From positions 2,672,001 to 2,736,000 of the forward strand of contig NZ_CP039451.1 in assembly GCF_004843725.1 (NCBI RefSeq): a stretch of DNA of 64,000 bases, written 5' to 3'. Numbering within the stretch: position 1 is the stretch's first letter; every line of letters starts with the position of its first letter. The notes under the pieces were generated by a model. That model searched no databases. It saw nothing but the letters and a program-made list of their open reading frames with translations, and was not told the origin of the DNA. The position numbers and the translations under genes are program-made. Below, piece after piece: positions 1 to 7,133 of this stretch. This DNA is from Psychroserpens sp. NJDZ02. Lineage in GTDB: Bacteria > Bacteroidota > Bacteroidia > Flavobacteriales > Flavobacteriaceae.

Positions 1-1
1 T

Positions 2-379
2 GGTGTTCTTGGTGCAATGGAAACGATGTACCAACGTAGTAAAATACAAGAGGAAAGTTTATACTACGAAACGTTGAAGCATAACGGAAAGTTCCCAATT
101 GTTGGGGTAAATACGTTCTTAAGTTCTAAGGGATCTCCTACGGTTGTTCCTGCGGAAGTGATTAGAGCAACAGAAGAAGAGAAGCAGTTTCAAATTAAAA
201 CCTTGGCAAATCTCCATGATGCAAATGATACTAAAGCATTATTAAAAGAACTTCAAGTAAAAGCTATTAATAACGAAAATATCTTTGAAGCTTTAATGGA
301 TGTTTGTAAAGTCTGTAGTTTAGGAGAAATTACATCCTCTTTATTTGAAGTAGGGGGACAATATCGTCGTAACATGTAA
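2..379 (+). CDS. icmF: Fused isobutyryl-CoA mutase IcmF, C-terminal fragment
   Basis: This is the 3' end of a gene that begins before the window; the frame is open from base 2. The visible residues match the end of IcmF, the adenosylcobalamin-dependent mutase fused to its G-protein chaperone, which interconverts isobutyryl-CoA and n-butyryl-CoA. Diagnostic stretches are [20 protein letters not shown], the following RATEEEK helix, and the terminal GGQYRRNM, which belong to the substrate-binding mutase barrel. The B12-binding and GTPase domains must lie upstream and cannot be checked. The end is intact. Methylmalonyl-CoA mutase is a related alternative, but this C-terminus fits IcmF better. Confidence 0.85.
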   Translation, partial: GVLGAMETMYQRSKIQEESLYYETLKHNGKFPIVGVNTFLSSKGSPTVVPAEVIRATEEEKQFQIKTLANLHDANDTKALLKELQVKAINNENIFEALMDVCKVCSLGEITSSLFEVGGQYRRNM

Positions 380-391
380 GCAGAGAACCAC

Positions 392-478
392 TTTTCGTTT
401 TTTACGAAAAATGAGTGAATCGCTTATCCCAAACTAGATTTGGGATCTCAATTATTGATTTTTTCGTTTTAACGAAAA
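392..478. other. Three short hairpins downstream of icmF
   Basis: Three inverted repeats follow the icmF stop: TTTTCGT/ACGAAAA (392-410), ATCCCAAA/TTTGGGAT (426-446) and TTTTCGTT/AACGAAAA (461-478). None has a clear U-tract, so they may be a processed 3' end or remnants of an intergenic repeat rather than terminators. Confidence 0.4.
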
Positions 479-586
479 GAGTTAACATTTAAAAGTACTA
501 TTTCACATTTAGAGTACTATTTAAATTAAAATATGTTGTGATTGAAAATACCTAAACTTAGTTTAAATAATCTCAATACATAAAAC

Positions 587-619
587 AAAAAAAGCGTTTC
601 AATCTGAAACGCTTTTTTT
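587..619. terminator. Rho-independent terminator, palindromic
   Basis: The stem GCGTTTC/GAAACGC is flanked by seven A and seven T, so it can work in both directions. It probably ends icmF transcription. It lies only 17 bp before the osmC-like start, leaving very little room for that gene's promoter. Confidence 0.85.
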
Positions 620-636
620 ATATTCAATAAAAAAAT

Positions 637-1110
637 ATGTCTATCAAACACACCTTCAAAGCAAGCATTAATTGGAATATAAATGAAGGCGAAAGCACGA
701 AAAACCCAAGAACCTTCAGTCGGAATCATGAAGTTGTCATAGAGAACAAAGCAACGCCTTTAAAAGTATCCGCAGCAAAACCATTTAGGGGTGATGACGC
801 ATTATACAATCCAGAAGATTTATTGCTATCTGCCTTAACATCGTGTCACATGATGTCTTATTTATATGTTTGTGCTCAAAATAATATAGAAGTATTAAGC
901 TATACAGATGATGCTGAAGGTGATTTAGAAGTCAATATTTCAGGTAGTGGTAGTTTTAAAACGGTACGACTAAAACCAATAGTGACCATAAAAGACGCTA
1001 GTCAAAAAGACTTAGCGTTAAGTTTACATAAAAAGGCAAACAGCTTATGTTTTATAGCTAATTCATGTCATTTTCCAATTGTTCATGAGGCTACTATAGT
1101 GATCCAATAA
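637..1110 (+). CDS. OsmC family peroxiredoxin
   Basis: A 157-residue protein of the OsmC/Ohr fold, thiol peroxidases that reduce organic hydroperoxides. The peroxidatic cysteine is in LLLSALTSCHMMSY near residue 72 and the resolving cysteine in CFIANSCHFPI near residue 145; both are present. The length is normal and there is no signal peptide, so it is cytoplasmic. It stands alone, followed by a cysteine-rich micropeptide and a SigZ-type sigma factor, which hints at a shared redox or metal-stress theme. The exact subfamily (OsmC, Ohr or YhfA) is not certain. Confidence 0.88.
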   Translation: MSIKHTFKASINWNINEGESTKNPRTFSRNHEVVIENKATPLKVSAAKPFRGDDALYNPEDLLLSALTSCHMMSYLYVCAQNNIEVLSYTDDAEGDLEVNISGSGSFKTVRLKPIVTIKDASQKDLALSLHKKANSLCFIANSCHFPIVHEATIVIQ

Positions 1111-1194
1111 TCAAGTGTTAAAAAATAATTCACATGTTTTGCATCTTTTTTAATGGTATCACGTCTATTATATGAACATAAAAAAATAGATATC

Positions 1195-1296
1195 ATGAAA
1201 AATAAAGACTGTACTTGTAACTGTGAAGGTTGCTCAAAAGGAAATTGTCAAAACTGTACTTGCGATACTTGTACTTGTACAAATTACAACTGTTAA
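1195..1296 (+). CDS. Cysteine-rich micropeptide, metallothionein-like (33 aa)
   Basis: A 33-codon reading frame with ten cysteines spaced as CTC, CNC, CEGC-like and CTCDTC patterns; key segments are DCTCNCEGC and NCTCDTCTC. Such spacing would suit metal-thiolate clusters as in metallothioneins, but no family was recognised. It has ATG and TAA, no signal peptide, and ends 79 bp before the sigZ-like gene on the same strand. The regular TGT-ACT-TGT repetition could inflate the apparent pattern, but the open frame, start and stop are clean. Function in metal buffering or redox sensing is inference. Confidence 0.6.
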   Translation: MKNKDCTCNCEGCSKGNCQNCTCDTCTCTNYNC

Positions 1297-1320
1297 GCAA
1301 CACTTAAAAGAAGTGACAAT

Positions 1321-1358
1321 AACGCTAGTTTTGGTAACTTTATACTAAGATTAGCGTT
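1321..1358. promoter_or_regulatory. Inverted repeat before sigZ-like gene
   Basis: AACGCTA (1321-1327) and TAGCGTT (1352-1358) form a 7-bp inverted repeat 17 bp before the sigma-factor start, followed by TTTCTTTT. It could be an operator or a weak terminator for the micropeptide. Confidence 0.35.
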
Positions 1359-1375
1359 TCTTTTAATACATCGAT

Positions 1376-1915
1376 ATGGATACTCAAGACATTTGGAAAT
1401 TACATGCAGACGACATCAGATATTTTATTTTTAGTAAAGTAAAAGATGCTGTGGTAGCGGACGATTTATTGCAAGAAACGTTTATAAAAGTGCACACTAA
1501 GCTAAAGACCTTAAAAGATGAAGATAAGATGAAGTCTTGGGTATTCTCTATAGCAAGATATACGGTTCTAGATTATTTTAGAAGTAAAAAAATAGTGTAT
1601 GAAACTACGGATGAAGATTTTATTTTTGAAGAACAAAAACTAGAGCATACAGAAGTTGATTGTTTGCATGGGATTATTAAAAGTTTGCCTAAAAAGTATC
1701 GTGATCCTTTGTTTTTAAGTGATATAAAAGGCTTGAAACAAAAGCAAATAGCGGAACAGTTAAACTTGCCTTTGCCAACCATAAAATCGCAAATACAACG
1801 GGGAAGAAAACTAATTGCTCAAGGTTTTGTTGATTGTTGTGATTTTATAATAAATGACGATGGTTTTTTGGTTGGAGAAATCAAAGACAAAGCAGACTGT
1901 AAAATGTGTCATTAA
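1376..1915 (+). CDS. sigZ: RNA polymerase sigma factor, SigZ family (ECF)
   Basis: A 179-residue ECF sigma factor. Region 2 includes DDLLQETFIKVHTKL and WVFSIARYTVLDYFR; region 4 is the HTH GLKQKQIAEQLNLPLPTIKS with RGRK. After region 4 there is a C-terminal tail with CC (near residue 155) and CKMCH at the very end, as in SigZ proteins, which suggests direct thiol or metal sensing. No anti-sigma gene is adjacent, so control may be through this tail. The preceding cysteine-rich micropeptide on the same strand is a natural partner candidate. Family assignment is from motif recognition; the regulon is unknown. Confidence 0.82.
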   Translation: MDTQDIWKLHADDIRYFIFSKVKDAVVADDLLQETFIKVHTKLKTLKDEDKMKSWVFSIARYTVLDYFRSKKIVYETTDEDFIFEEQKLEHTEVDCLHGIIKSLPKKYRDPLFLSDIKGLKQKQIAEQLNLPLPTIKSQIQRGRKLIAQGFVDCCDFIINDDGFLVGEIKDKADCKMCH

Positions 1916-1919
1916 TTAG

Positions 1920-1927
1920 TATCTTTG
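1920..1927 (+). promoter_or_regulatory. Candidate -7 box (TATCTTTG) for the helicase-like gene
   Basis: TATCTTTG matches the Bacteroidota -7 consensus TAnnTTTG, five bases after the sigZ stop and 50 bp before the next start. No clear -33 TTTG was found. Confidence 0.45.
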
Positions 1928-1977
1928 CAATCTACTAGTTTACAAGTAGTCTCATTATATCTTATTTATATACATAA

Positions 1978-2592
1978 ATGTCGTTCAAAAAATACCATCC
2001 TTCATTAAAAGAAAATATTGAAAAAGCAGGTTTAGAAACTACTAATGCGTTTCAAAAACAAGTAATGCCTTTAATAAAAGGAGGAAGCGATTTATATGCT
2101 ATCGGTCCAAAAGGCTGTGGTAAAACGACAGCTATGATTATTAGCACGATTCAAAAATTAGGAGCAGAGGCTTATGAGGATTCTCCTAGAGCATTAATTG
2201 TAGTAAAAGATAAACAAACAACTTTAGATTTAAAGGAGCGTTTTGAAGTCTTTACTAAAAGAACCGATTTACGTATTTATTGTGCTTATGAAGAGTATGA
2301 TTTAGAAAAGCAACGTGAAGAGGTGTATTATGGTGTTGATATTTTAATCACGACACCAAAACGTTTAAGTAAATTATATCATTTAAATAGTTTGCATTTA
2401 GGCGAATTACAATTGTTTATGATACATGATGCTGACTTTATTGCCAGAAATAATTATCATAATTATGTATTGCGATTAAGTGAAAGCGCACCTAAAGCAA
2501 AGTTTGTTATTTACTCGGAGACTTTTAATGCTAAAATTAAAGCGTTCCAAGACTCATTTATGTATAACGCAAGAATAGTAGATTTTACTTAA
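1978..2592 (+). CDS. DEAD/DEAH-box helicase-like protein, single RecA domain
   Basis: A 204-residue protein matching only the first RecA-like domain of DEAD-box RNA helicases. It has a Q-motif-like region (ETTNAFQKQVMPLI), a Walker A-like GPKGCGKTT near residue 45, TTPKR resembling motif Ib, and a Walker B position degenerate to HDAD. The SAT motif is replaced by YSE and the second RecA domain with motifs IV-VI is missing. The start and stop are normal and the sequence is well kept, so it looks like a genuine short protein rather than a recent truncation. It cannot unwind RNA alone by the usual mechanism; an RNA-binding or regulatory role is inference. Confidence 0.75.
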   Translation: MSFKKYHPSLKENIEKAGLETTNAFQKQVMPLIKGGSDLYAIGPKGCGKTTAMIISTIQKLGAEAYEDSPRALIVVKDKQTTLDLKERFEVFTKRTDLRIYCAYEEYDLEKQREEVYYGVDILITTPKRLSKLYHLNSLHLGELQLFMIHDADFIARNNYHNYVLRLSESAPKAKFVIYSETFNAKIKAFQDSFMYNARIVDFT

Positions 2593-2595
2593 AAT

Positions 2596-2991
2596 CTACA
2601 GTGTTAACATCCAAGTAGTTTGTAGCTTTCTAAACTTTCTGATTTCTCTTTTTAATATTGGTAAATAGTCTTTACCATTACTATTGCAAGATTCTAATCG
2701 ACTACAGTTTCTATACAATCTATTTGTTAATCTGTTTACAGAGGCTATATGTCTGTATCTTTTATGGTGACAGTGTTCTAGTTCTGCATTAATAATTTCG
2801 GGTGCTAAAGATTCTGAATGTTGCACAAGATCGCCAGAAAAGTAAATGTTAGCATCTTCCGTTCCATCTTCATATAAATGGGATAAATCATGACTTAAAT
2901 AGGTCGAGATATTTCTAGATAGCATGAAAATCTGCATTGCTTGCTTGTATATTGGCAAGTCTGAAAGATGCGAAGGCGGTTGTACAGACAT
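2596..2991 (-). CDS. Hypothetical protein, four-helix-bundle-like
   Basis: A soluble, helix-rich protein of about 131 residues with many His, Arg and Asn. The pattern IYKQAMQIFMLSRNISTYL resembles four-helix-bundle proteins of the 23S rRNA intervening-sequence type, but the likeness is weak. I chose the internal ATG at 2991 (MSVQPPSHL) rather than 3012, because the first seven residues of the longer form are an uninformative Lys/Arg run. It converges with the helicase-like gene (3 bp apart) and diverges from the Lrp gene, so its promoter shares the 3012-3106 region. Confidence 0.65.
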   Translation of the reverse strand: MSVQPPSHLSDLPIYKQAMQIFMLSRNISTYLSHDLSHLYEDGTEDANIYFSGDLVQHSESLAPEIINAELEHCHHKRYRHIASVNRLTNRLYRNCSRLESCNSNGKDYLPILKREIRKFRKLQTTWMLTL

Positions 2992-3039
2992 TTTAATTTT
3001 TCTTTTTATCAAAAATAATCACTAGACTGTATATTTAAC

Positions 3040-3069
3040 TTTTGATTTTAAATCAAAAAGCTATATTTG
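3040..3069 (+). promoter_or_regulatory. Lrp promoter with overlapping operator palindrome
   Basis: TTTG (3041-3044), 17 bp, then TATATTTG (3062-3069) match the Bacteroidota promoter TTTG/TAnnTTTG. A palindrome with 9-bp arms, TTTTGATTT/AAATCAAAA (3040-3058), covers the -33 element, as expected for autoregulation by the Lrp-family protein that follows. Confidence 0.6.
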
Positions 3070-3106
3070 CTTTAATAATTAAATTATTTTTTAATTTTAC
3101 TTTAAT

Positions 3107-3547
3107 ATGAGCATTGATACCCTTAATTGGAAAATTTTAAAGTGTTTGCAGCAAAATGCAAGACAATCTAATGCCGAAATTGGTAGGCAAGTAGGAATCA
3201 CCTCACCTGCAGTTTCTGAGCGTATCAGAAAAATGGAAGACCTAGGAATAATCCAAAACCATATTACTCTAATTTCTCCTTATGAAGTGGGGTATCAATT
3301 AAAAGCATTGATTACTTTACAAGCATTTATGGGAAAACTAAAACCTTTTTTAGAGAAAGTAAAAACCTTTGATGAAGTCATTAATTGTTACCGAATTACA
3401 GGTAACGAGAATATCGTTATGGAAGTCATTTTAAAAAACCACAAACATTTAGAAGCTTTTATAGACCAGTTAATTGTTTATGGCGAATGTAAAACACAAA
3501 TTATCTTGTCGCATGTGGTTAAAAATAATGCGATTACGAAGCATTAA
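3107..3547 (+). CDS. Lrp/AsnC family transcriptional regulator
   Basis: A 146-residue one-domain-plus-RAM regulator. The N-terminal winged HTH spans about residues 5-55 (ILKCLQQNARQSNAEIGRQV, SPAVSERIRKMEDLGII), followed by the RAM ligand-binding domain (ITLQAFM, FDEVINCYRITGNENIVMEV). The length is normal. These proteins bind DNA as dimers to octamers and sense amino acids. The palindrome over its own promoter suggests autoregulation, possibly also of the divergent gene ending at 2596. The stop codon abuts that of the convergent DJ-1 gene. The effector is not predictable. Confidence 0.92.
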   Translation: MSIDTLNWKILKCLQQNARQSNAEIGRQVGITSPAVSERIRKMEDLGIIQNHITLISPYEVGYQLKALITLQAFMGKLKPFLEKVKTFDEVINCYRITGNENIVMEVILKNHKHLEAFIDQLIVYGECKTQIILSHVVKNNAITKH

Positions 3548-4309
3548 TTAGTCTACAATTAAATGCGGAATCTTAGTAACATCCCAATCGATAACCAAAC
3601 CTCCAGCTAAAGATTTCGCGACGTCTTTTCCGTAAAGATACTCGCATAAATACAAAGCAGCTTCAAAGCTTTTAGCACCTCCAGCCGATGTAATGTATTT
3701 ACCATCATGCACAAAAAGCACGTCTTTTTTAATATCTAAATTAGGATAGCGTTTACGCATCGTATCTATATCACTGGGAAAAGTTGTAGAAACTTTGTTA
3801 TTTAAAAGACCAGCTTCTGCTAATACAAAAGCACCATCGCAATGTGAGGTTATAAATTTTGCAGTTTTAGCCACTTGCTTAACAAAATTGAGCATTACCA
3901 TATCGTCTAAATCACTATCTAAATGATGTTCTGCACTTGGGACAACTAAAATGTCAATTTTAGGTAAACTATCCGTAACATAATTATAATCGGGTAGTAA
4001 TCGCATCCCTTCAAAAGTAGTGATTGCGTGGTCTGTATTAGCAACTGTAAATACATTCATAGCTTTAATACTATCTCTAAATATAGTGTGCTGAAAAATA
4101 TCAAAAGGGGCAGTTAGTTCCGTATTAAATGTGCCATCCATGATTAAAAACGCGACATTATAGCGGTCAGGTTTTAAATCAGGGAATTGTTTTGCTTTTT
4201 GTATCTGCGTTGTGTTGGTACTTGTATTAGTCTGAATTTCTTTTTTAGTTTCAGAAGAATTGCAGCTTACAACAAGTACTACAGTAAAAAGGTATAATAG
4301 GTGTTTCAT
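3548..4309 (-). CDS. DJ-1/PfpI family lipoprotein
   Basis: A 253-residue protein with a lipoprotein signal (LVVSC, Cys at about residue 16) and a DJ-1/PfpI class I glutamine amidotransferase-like domain. The nucleophile elbow SHCDGAFVLAEAG carries the conserved cysteine near residue 157; the acidic residue that normally precedes catalysis may be the Glu in FNTELTAPFDIF. Family members include ThiJ-like chaperones, isonitrile hydratase-like enzymes and AraC-regulator sensor domains. Here the domain is exported and membrane-anchored, which is less usual. It is the last gene of the MFS-VOC-DJ-1 cluster, two bases beyond the VOC stop. Substrate unknown. Confidence 0.82.
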   Translation of the reverse strand: MKHLLYLFTVVLVVSCNSSETKKEIQTNTSTNTTQIQKAKQFPDLKPDRYNVAFLIMDGTFNTELTAPFDIFQHTIFRDSIKAMNVFTVANTDHAITTFEGMRLLPDYNYVTDSLPKIDILVVPSAEHHLDSDLDDMVMLNFVKQVAKTAKFITSHCDGAFVLAEAGLLNNKVSTTFPSDIDTMRKRYPNLDIKKDVLFVHDGKYITSAGGAKSFEAALYLCEYLYGKDVAKSLAGGLVIDWDVTKIPHLIVD

Positions 4310-4312
4310 AGT

Positions 4313-4690
4313 TTAGTTAATGCGCCAAGGTGGATTTTTTCGATTGTCACCAGCTTTAAATAATATAATTTTATTTCCGTCAGGATCTAGTAAATGAGTT
4401 TCGGCCCAAAGCCATGACTTGTGTTCTAATTCTGATATAAATGTAATACCTTTTTGTTTCAGTTGAAAAACTAAAGCTTCTAAATTTTTATCTTCAAAAT
4501 AAACGATAGTGTTATTGTGTTGTTGTTTATTTTCATTAAAATGAATAGAAAAAGTAGCGTCGCCTTCAGGACATTCAAACCTAGCATAACGCGGTAAAGC
4601 ATCTACGATCAGTTTGAGTCCTAATAGGATGTAAAAATCTACCGCTTTTTTTAGATTAGTAGATGATATGGTAACTTGGTTTAAATTCAT
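4313..4690 (-). CDS. VOC (glyoxalase/bleomycin-resistance) family protein
   Basis: A 125-residue VOC fold protein with the two beta-alpha-beta-beta-beta modules: LNQVTISSTNLKKAVDFYILLGLKL at the start and LLDPDGNKIILFKAG at the end. The metal-ligand pattern is partial. Members include glyoxalase I, dioxygenases and drug-sequestering proteins. Its ATG overlaps the TGA of the upstream MFS gene (ATGA), so the two are translationally coupled; the pairing of an exporter with a VOC protein fits a detoxification cassette, but the compound is unknown. Confidence 0.82.
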   Translation of the reverse strand: MNLNQVTISSTNLKKAVDFYILLGLKLIVDALPRYARFECPEGDATFSIHFNENKQQHNNTIVYFEDKNLEALVFQLKQKGITFISELEHKSWLWAETHLLDPDGNKIILFKAGDNRKNPPWRIN

Positions 4691-5898
4691 TTAGCATTTT
4701 TTTTTCCTTTCATAAATTGATTCAAGAGGTATAACAGTAACATACATAAACCTCCTAATAAAGTCATAATATACCACGTATTATCATAACCAACCCCTTC
4801 GACAAGTTCCATTCCTGTTTTATGACCAAAAATATGAGCAAAAGAAAAGGCTATAGAATATAAGGCCATATACTCGCCTTGATTTCCTTTTTTTGCTTGC
4901 TGCAATGCAAAAGCATTTGCGAATGGAAAGGCTATCATTTCGCCAACCGTCATTAAAAACATGGCGAAAATCAAAATTCCTGACCAACTAGAAAAGTTAA
5001 GAATTAGAAAACTAATAGCCGTTAAAAATGCACCAAATAATATCAATGCTATTTTTGAAAAGCGCGTATTTTCTAAGTACTTAATTAATGGCATTTCTAA
5101 TAAAAAGATAAAAAAGCCATTGGCACCAAGTAGTAAACCAATTTCTAATTCGCTTAACAAGTGACGTTCTCTGTAATATAAAGGCATGGTAGAAAAGTAT
5201 TGTAAGAATATAAATCCAAACAAAAACAACGCAAATAAAAAGAGTATAAACGGTTTATCCTTATATGCAGAGTAGGGGTTGTCCACTTTAATGTCATCCT
5301 GTACCCGCGTCTTCTTAGGGTTTAACACTTTTATTAAAAGTACGGTAGCAGCAATACAAGTAATGCCGTCTACCCAAAATAGACCACCGTAACCTAAGCT
5401 TACAATTATTAAGCCTCCAACAGCGGGACCTGCAGAAAATCCTAAATTAATAGCTAATCTGATTAAAGTAACACTTCTAGTTTTGTTTTCTGGTTTACTA
5501 TAGGCGCTTAATGCCACAAACATGGCTGGTCTAAACATATCTGCAACAACCATCAACGCAAAAATACCTAAGGACAACGTGTAAATAGTTTTTAGGTATT
5601 GTAAACCAATAAACATGAAACCAGATATAAATAAACTGAAAACCATGATTTTATAGTAACCAATCTTATCGGTTAATTTTCCACCTAACCATGATCCGAT
5701 GACAGAACCTAATCCAAAAGCGGTCATTATTGTACCGACGTTTGACAATGTAAAACCTAAGTCTGCTGTTAAATACAAAGACAGAAAAGGAATAACCATA
5801 GTACCAGCTCTGTTAATTAAGGTAATTAAAGACAGCCACCAGACTTCTTTTGACAGGCCATCAAAAGTGCTTACGTAATTTTTTAGTAGTTTTTTCAT
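4687..5898 (-). CDS. MFS transporter, drug-efflux (DHA1) type
   Basis: A 403-residue, 12-helix major facilitator. The loop 2-3 signature is GSWLGGKLTDKIGYYKIMVF and the N-terminal region VWWLSLITLINRAGTMVIPF is typical of MdtH/YttB-type multidrug exporters. It is first in a coupled cluster with VOC (ATGA overlap) and DJ-1 genes. Its 5' leader holds a 25-codon ORF, a strong terminator ending 24 bp before the ATG, and a mutually exclusive pairing segment, which suggests control by attenuation. That regulation supports export of a ribosome-acting compound, but the substrate is not known. Confidence 0.9.
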   Translation of the reverse strand: MKKLLKNYVSTFDGLSKEVWWLSLITLINRAGTMVIPFLSLYLTADLGFTLSNVGTIMTAFGLGSVIGSWLGGKLTDKIGYYKIMVFSLFISGFMFIGLQYLKTIYTLSLGIFALMVVADMFRPAMFVALSAYSKPENKTRSVTLIRLAINLGFSAGPAVGGLIIVSLGYGGLFWVDGITCIAATVLLIKVLNPKKTRVQDDIKVDNPYSAYKDKPFILFLFALFLFGFIFLQYFSTMPLYYRERHLLSELEIGLLLGANGFFIFLLEMPLIKYLENTRFSKIALILFGAFLTAISFLILNFSSWSGILIFAMFLMTVGEMIAFPFANAFALQQAKKGNQGEYMALYSIAFSFAHIFGHKTGMELVEGVGYDNTWYIMTLLGGLCMLLLYLLNQFMKGKKNAK

Positions 5899-5922
5899 TG
5901 GTTTGTTAGTTAGTATAAATGT

Positions 5923-5953
5923 AAAAAGTCCAACGGTTAGGTTGGACTTTTTT
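5923..5953 (-). terminator. Leader terminator (attenuator) before MFS gene
   Basis: On the minus-strand transcript this is AAAAAGTCCAAC, a 6-nt loop, then GTTGGACTTTTT: a 12-bp stem ending in a U-tract, 24 bp before the MFS start. No gene ends here on either strand, so it is a premature terminator of the MFS leader rather than a 3' terminator. Confidence 0.75.
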
Positions 5954-5980
5954 GTATTGTATAAATTGATATCTAGATCA

Positions 5981-6058
5981 TCATAACATATAACAGGTCC
6001 AACTACTCGTATGTCTACAAGAGGTTTGTTTAGTTAAATATGTAATGACTAGATTCAT
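5981..6058 (-). CDS. Putative 25-aa leader peptide of the MFS operon
   Basis: ATG at 6058 and TGA at 5981 enclose 25 codons in the MFS leader; the peptide begins MNLVITYLTKQT and ends SSWTCYML. Codons 19-21 (end of Ser, Trp, start of Thr) contain GTTGGAC, identical to the 3' arm of the downstream terminator, so this segment can pair with the terminator's 5' arm. The layout is that of a ribosome-sensing attenuator. It is short, so translation is a prediction. Confidence 0.5.
   Translation of the reverse strand: MNLVITYLTKQTSCRHTSSWTCYML
5997..6003 (-). promoter_or_regulatory. Candidate antiterminator segment
   Basis: The transcript has GUUGGAC here, which can pair with GUCCAAC at 5947-5941, the 5' arm of the terminator. 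If a ribosome stalls early in the leader ORF this pair could form and prevent termination; if the leader is fully translated the ribosome covers it and the terminator forms. Confidence 0.45.
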
Positions 6059-6156
6059 TTTTTATTAATTTGTTGAGGTCAAAGCTAAACAAAATTTTGA
6101 ATTAGTTGTATTTTTGAAATGAATTTTTAAAGCATTCATATTAAATTAGATACCAT

Positions 6157-6765
6157 ATGAGATATTTTGTTCTTCTTTTAGTAATGGTCACGACCTTAGG
6201 TTGTGGGCAAGATAAATTACCACTATTAGGGGATACTGAATACCAACGGAAGATGAATGCTGATTTTAAAGATGCAGCAAAATCACCGTTAACAGATCGT
6301 GATCGTAAGGTTTTTAGAAGTTTAGATTTTTTTAAGCACGATAGTACTTATAGTGTTACTGCGGATTTTAAAAGAACACCAAATGAAGTGTCTTTTAAGA
6401 TGAAAACGACAACAGATAGATTAGTTGATTACGTAAAATATGGTGAAGCCACTTTTAAAATTAAAGACAAAGCATTAAAGTTAAATGTGTATCAAGACTT
6501 AGACATGGCTAAAGAAGTCGGTCAGGAGGAAGCTTTGTTTTTGCCATTTATGGATAATACAAATGGAACAGAGAGTTACAAAGGCGGGCGCTATATTGAA
6601 GTTAAATTACCAGAAAACAATCAAATAATTATAGATTTTAATAAAGCTTATAATCCATATTGTGCTTACAACAAAAGATATTCTTGTCCCATTGTTCCAA
6701 ACGAAAATATTTTATATGTGCGTATTGAAGCGGGAATCAAAAAGTACCAAAAGTTGGAAGATTAA
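6157..6765 (+). CDS. DUF1684 domain lipoprotein
   Basis: A 202-residue lipoprotein (lipobox TLGC, Cys near residue 16) with a DUF1684 domain: residues about 75-200 include the ending YNPYCAYNKRYSCPIVPNEN, a well-conserved cysteine-containing motif, and the GGRYIEVKLPENN strand. The biochemical role of the family is unknown. It diverges from the MFS operon. Between them ATGAAT/ATTCAT (6119-6139) forms an inverted repeat that could be an operator. Its stop overlaps the crcB stop by 3 bases on the opposite strand. Confidence 0.85.
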   Translation: MRYFVLLLVMVTTLGCGQDKLPLLGDTEYQRKMNADFKDAAKSPLTDRDRKVFRSLDFFKHDSTYSVTADFKRTPNEVSFKMKTTTDRLVDYVKYGEATFKIKDKALKLNVYQDLDMAKEVGQEEALFLPFMDNTNGTESYKGGRYIEVKLPENNQIIIDFNKAYNPYCAYNKRYSCPIVPNENILYVRIEAGIKKYQKLED

Positions 6766-7133
6766 AACTGCTTAGCCAACCACATCCCAAAGAAAACAGC
6801 CAAAAAACCAAGTATAAAACTAGTAATAGTATATAATGCAAAACTAGTAAAATCACCAGCTTTTAAAAACATATGGTTTTCGTAAGCAAAGGTTGAAAAC
6901 GTTGTAAAACCACCACAAAATCCTGTTGCTAATAATAGCGTTTGATTATTATTAAGCGTGTCGTTTTTTAGGGCTAAGCCTAGAATAATTCCAATTAGTA
7001 AACTACCTAATATATTGGCAGCAAAGGTTCCGTATGGAATTCCGTTTTCTGTATTGTTAAGTGCTTTTCCGATAATATAACGAAGTACACTTCCAAAACC
7101 ACCACCTACAAAAACTAATACTAGTTGTTTCAT
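6762..7133 (-). CDS. crcB: Fluoride efflux channel CrcB (Fluc)
   Basis: A 123-residue protein with four membrane helices, the standard Fluc length. Family motifs are GGGFGSVLRYIIG near the start, YGTFAANILGSLLIG, and GFCGGFTTFSTFAYE, which carries the central Na-binding and Phe-box residues. A single gene suggests a homodimeric dual-topology channel exporting fluoride. It starts directly at the stop of the preceding SRPBCC gene, so the two are co-transcribed; no fluoride riboswitch was seen in front of the pair. Confidence 0.95.
   Translation of the reverse strand: MKQLVLVFVGGGFGSVLRYIIGKALNNTENGIPYGTFAANILGSLLIGIILGLALKNDTLNNNQTLLLATGFCGGFTTFSTFAYENHMFLKAGDFTSFALYTITSFILGFLAVFFGMWLAKQF

Noticed and set aside
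526..729. 67-codon frame across the terminator and the OsmC start
   Set aside because: It reads through a strong palindromic terminator and the antisense of a real gene.
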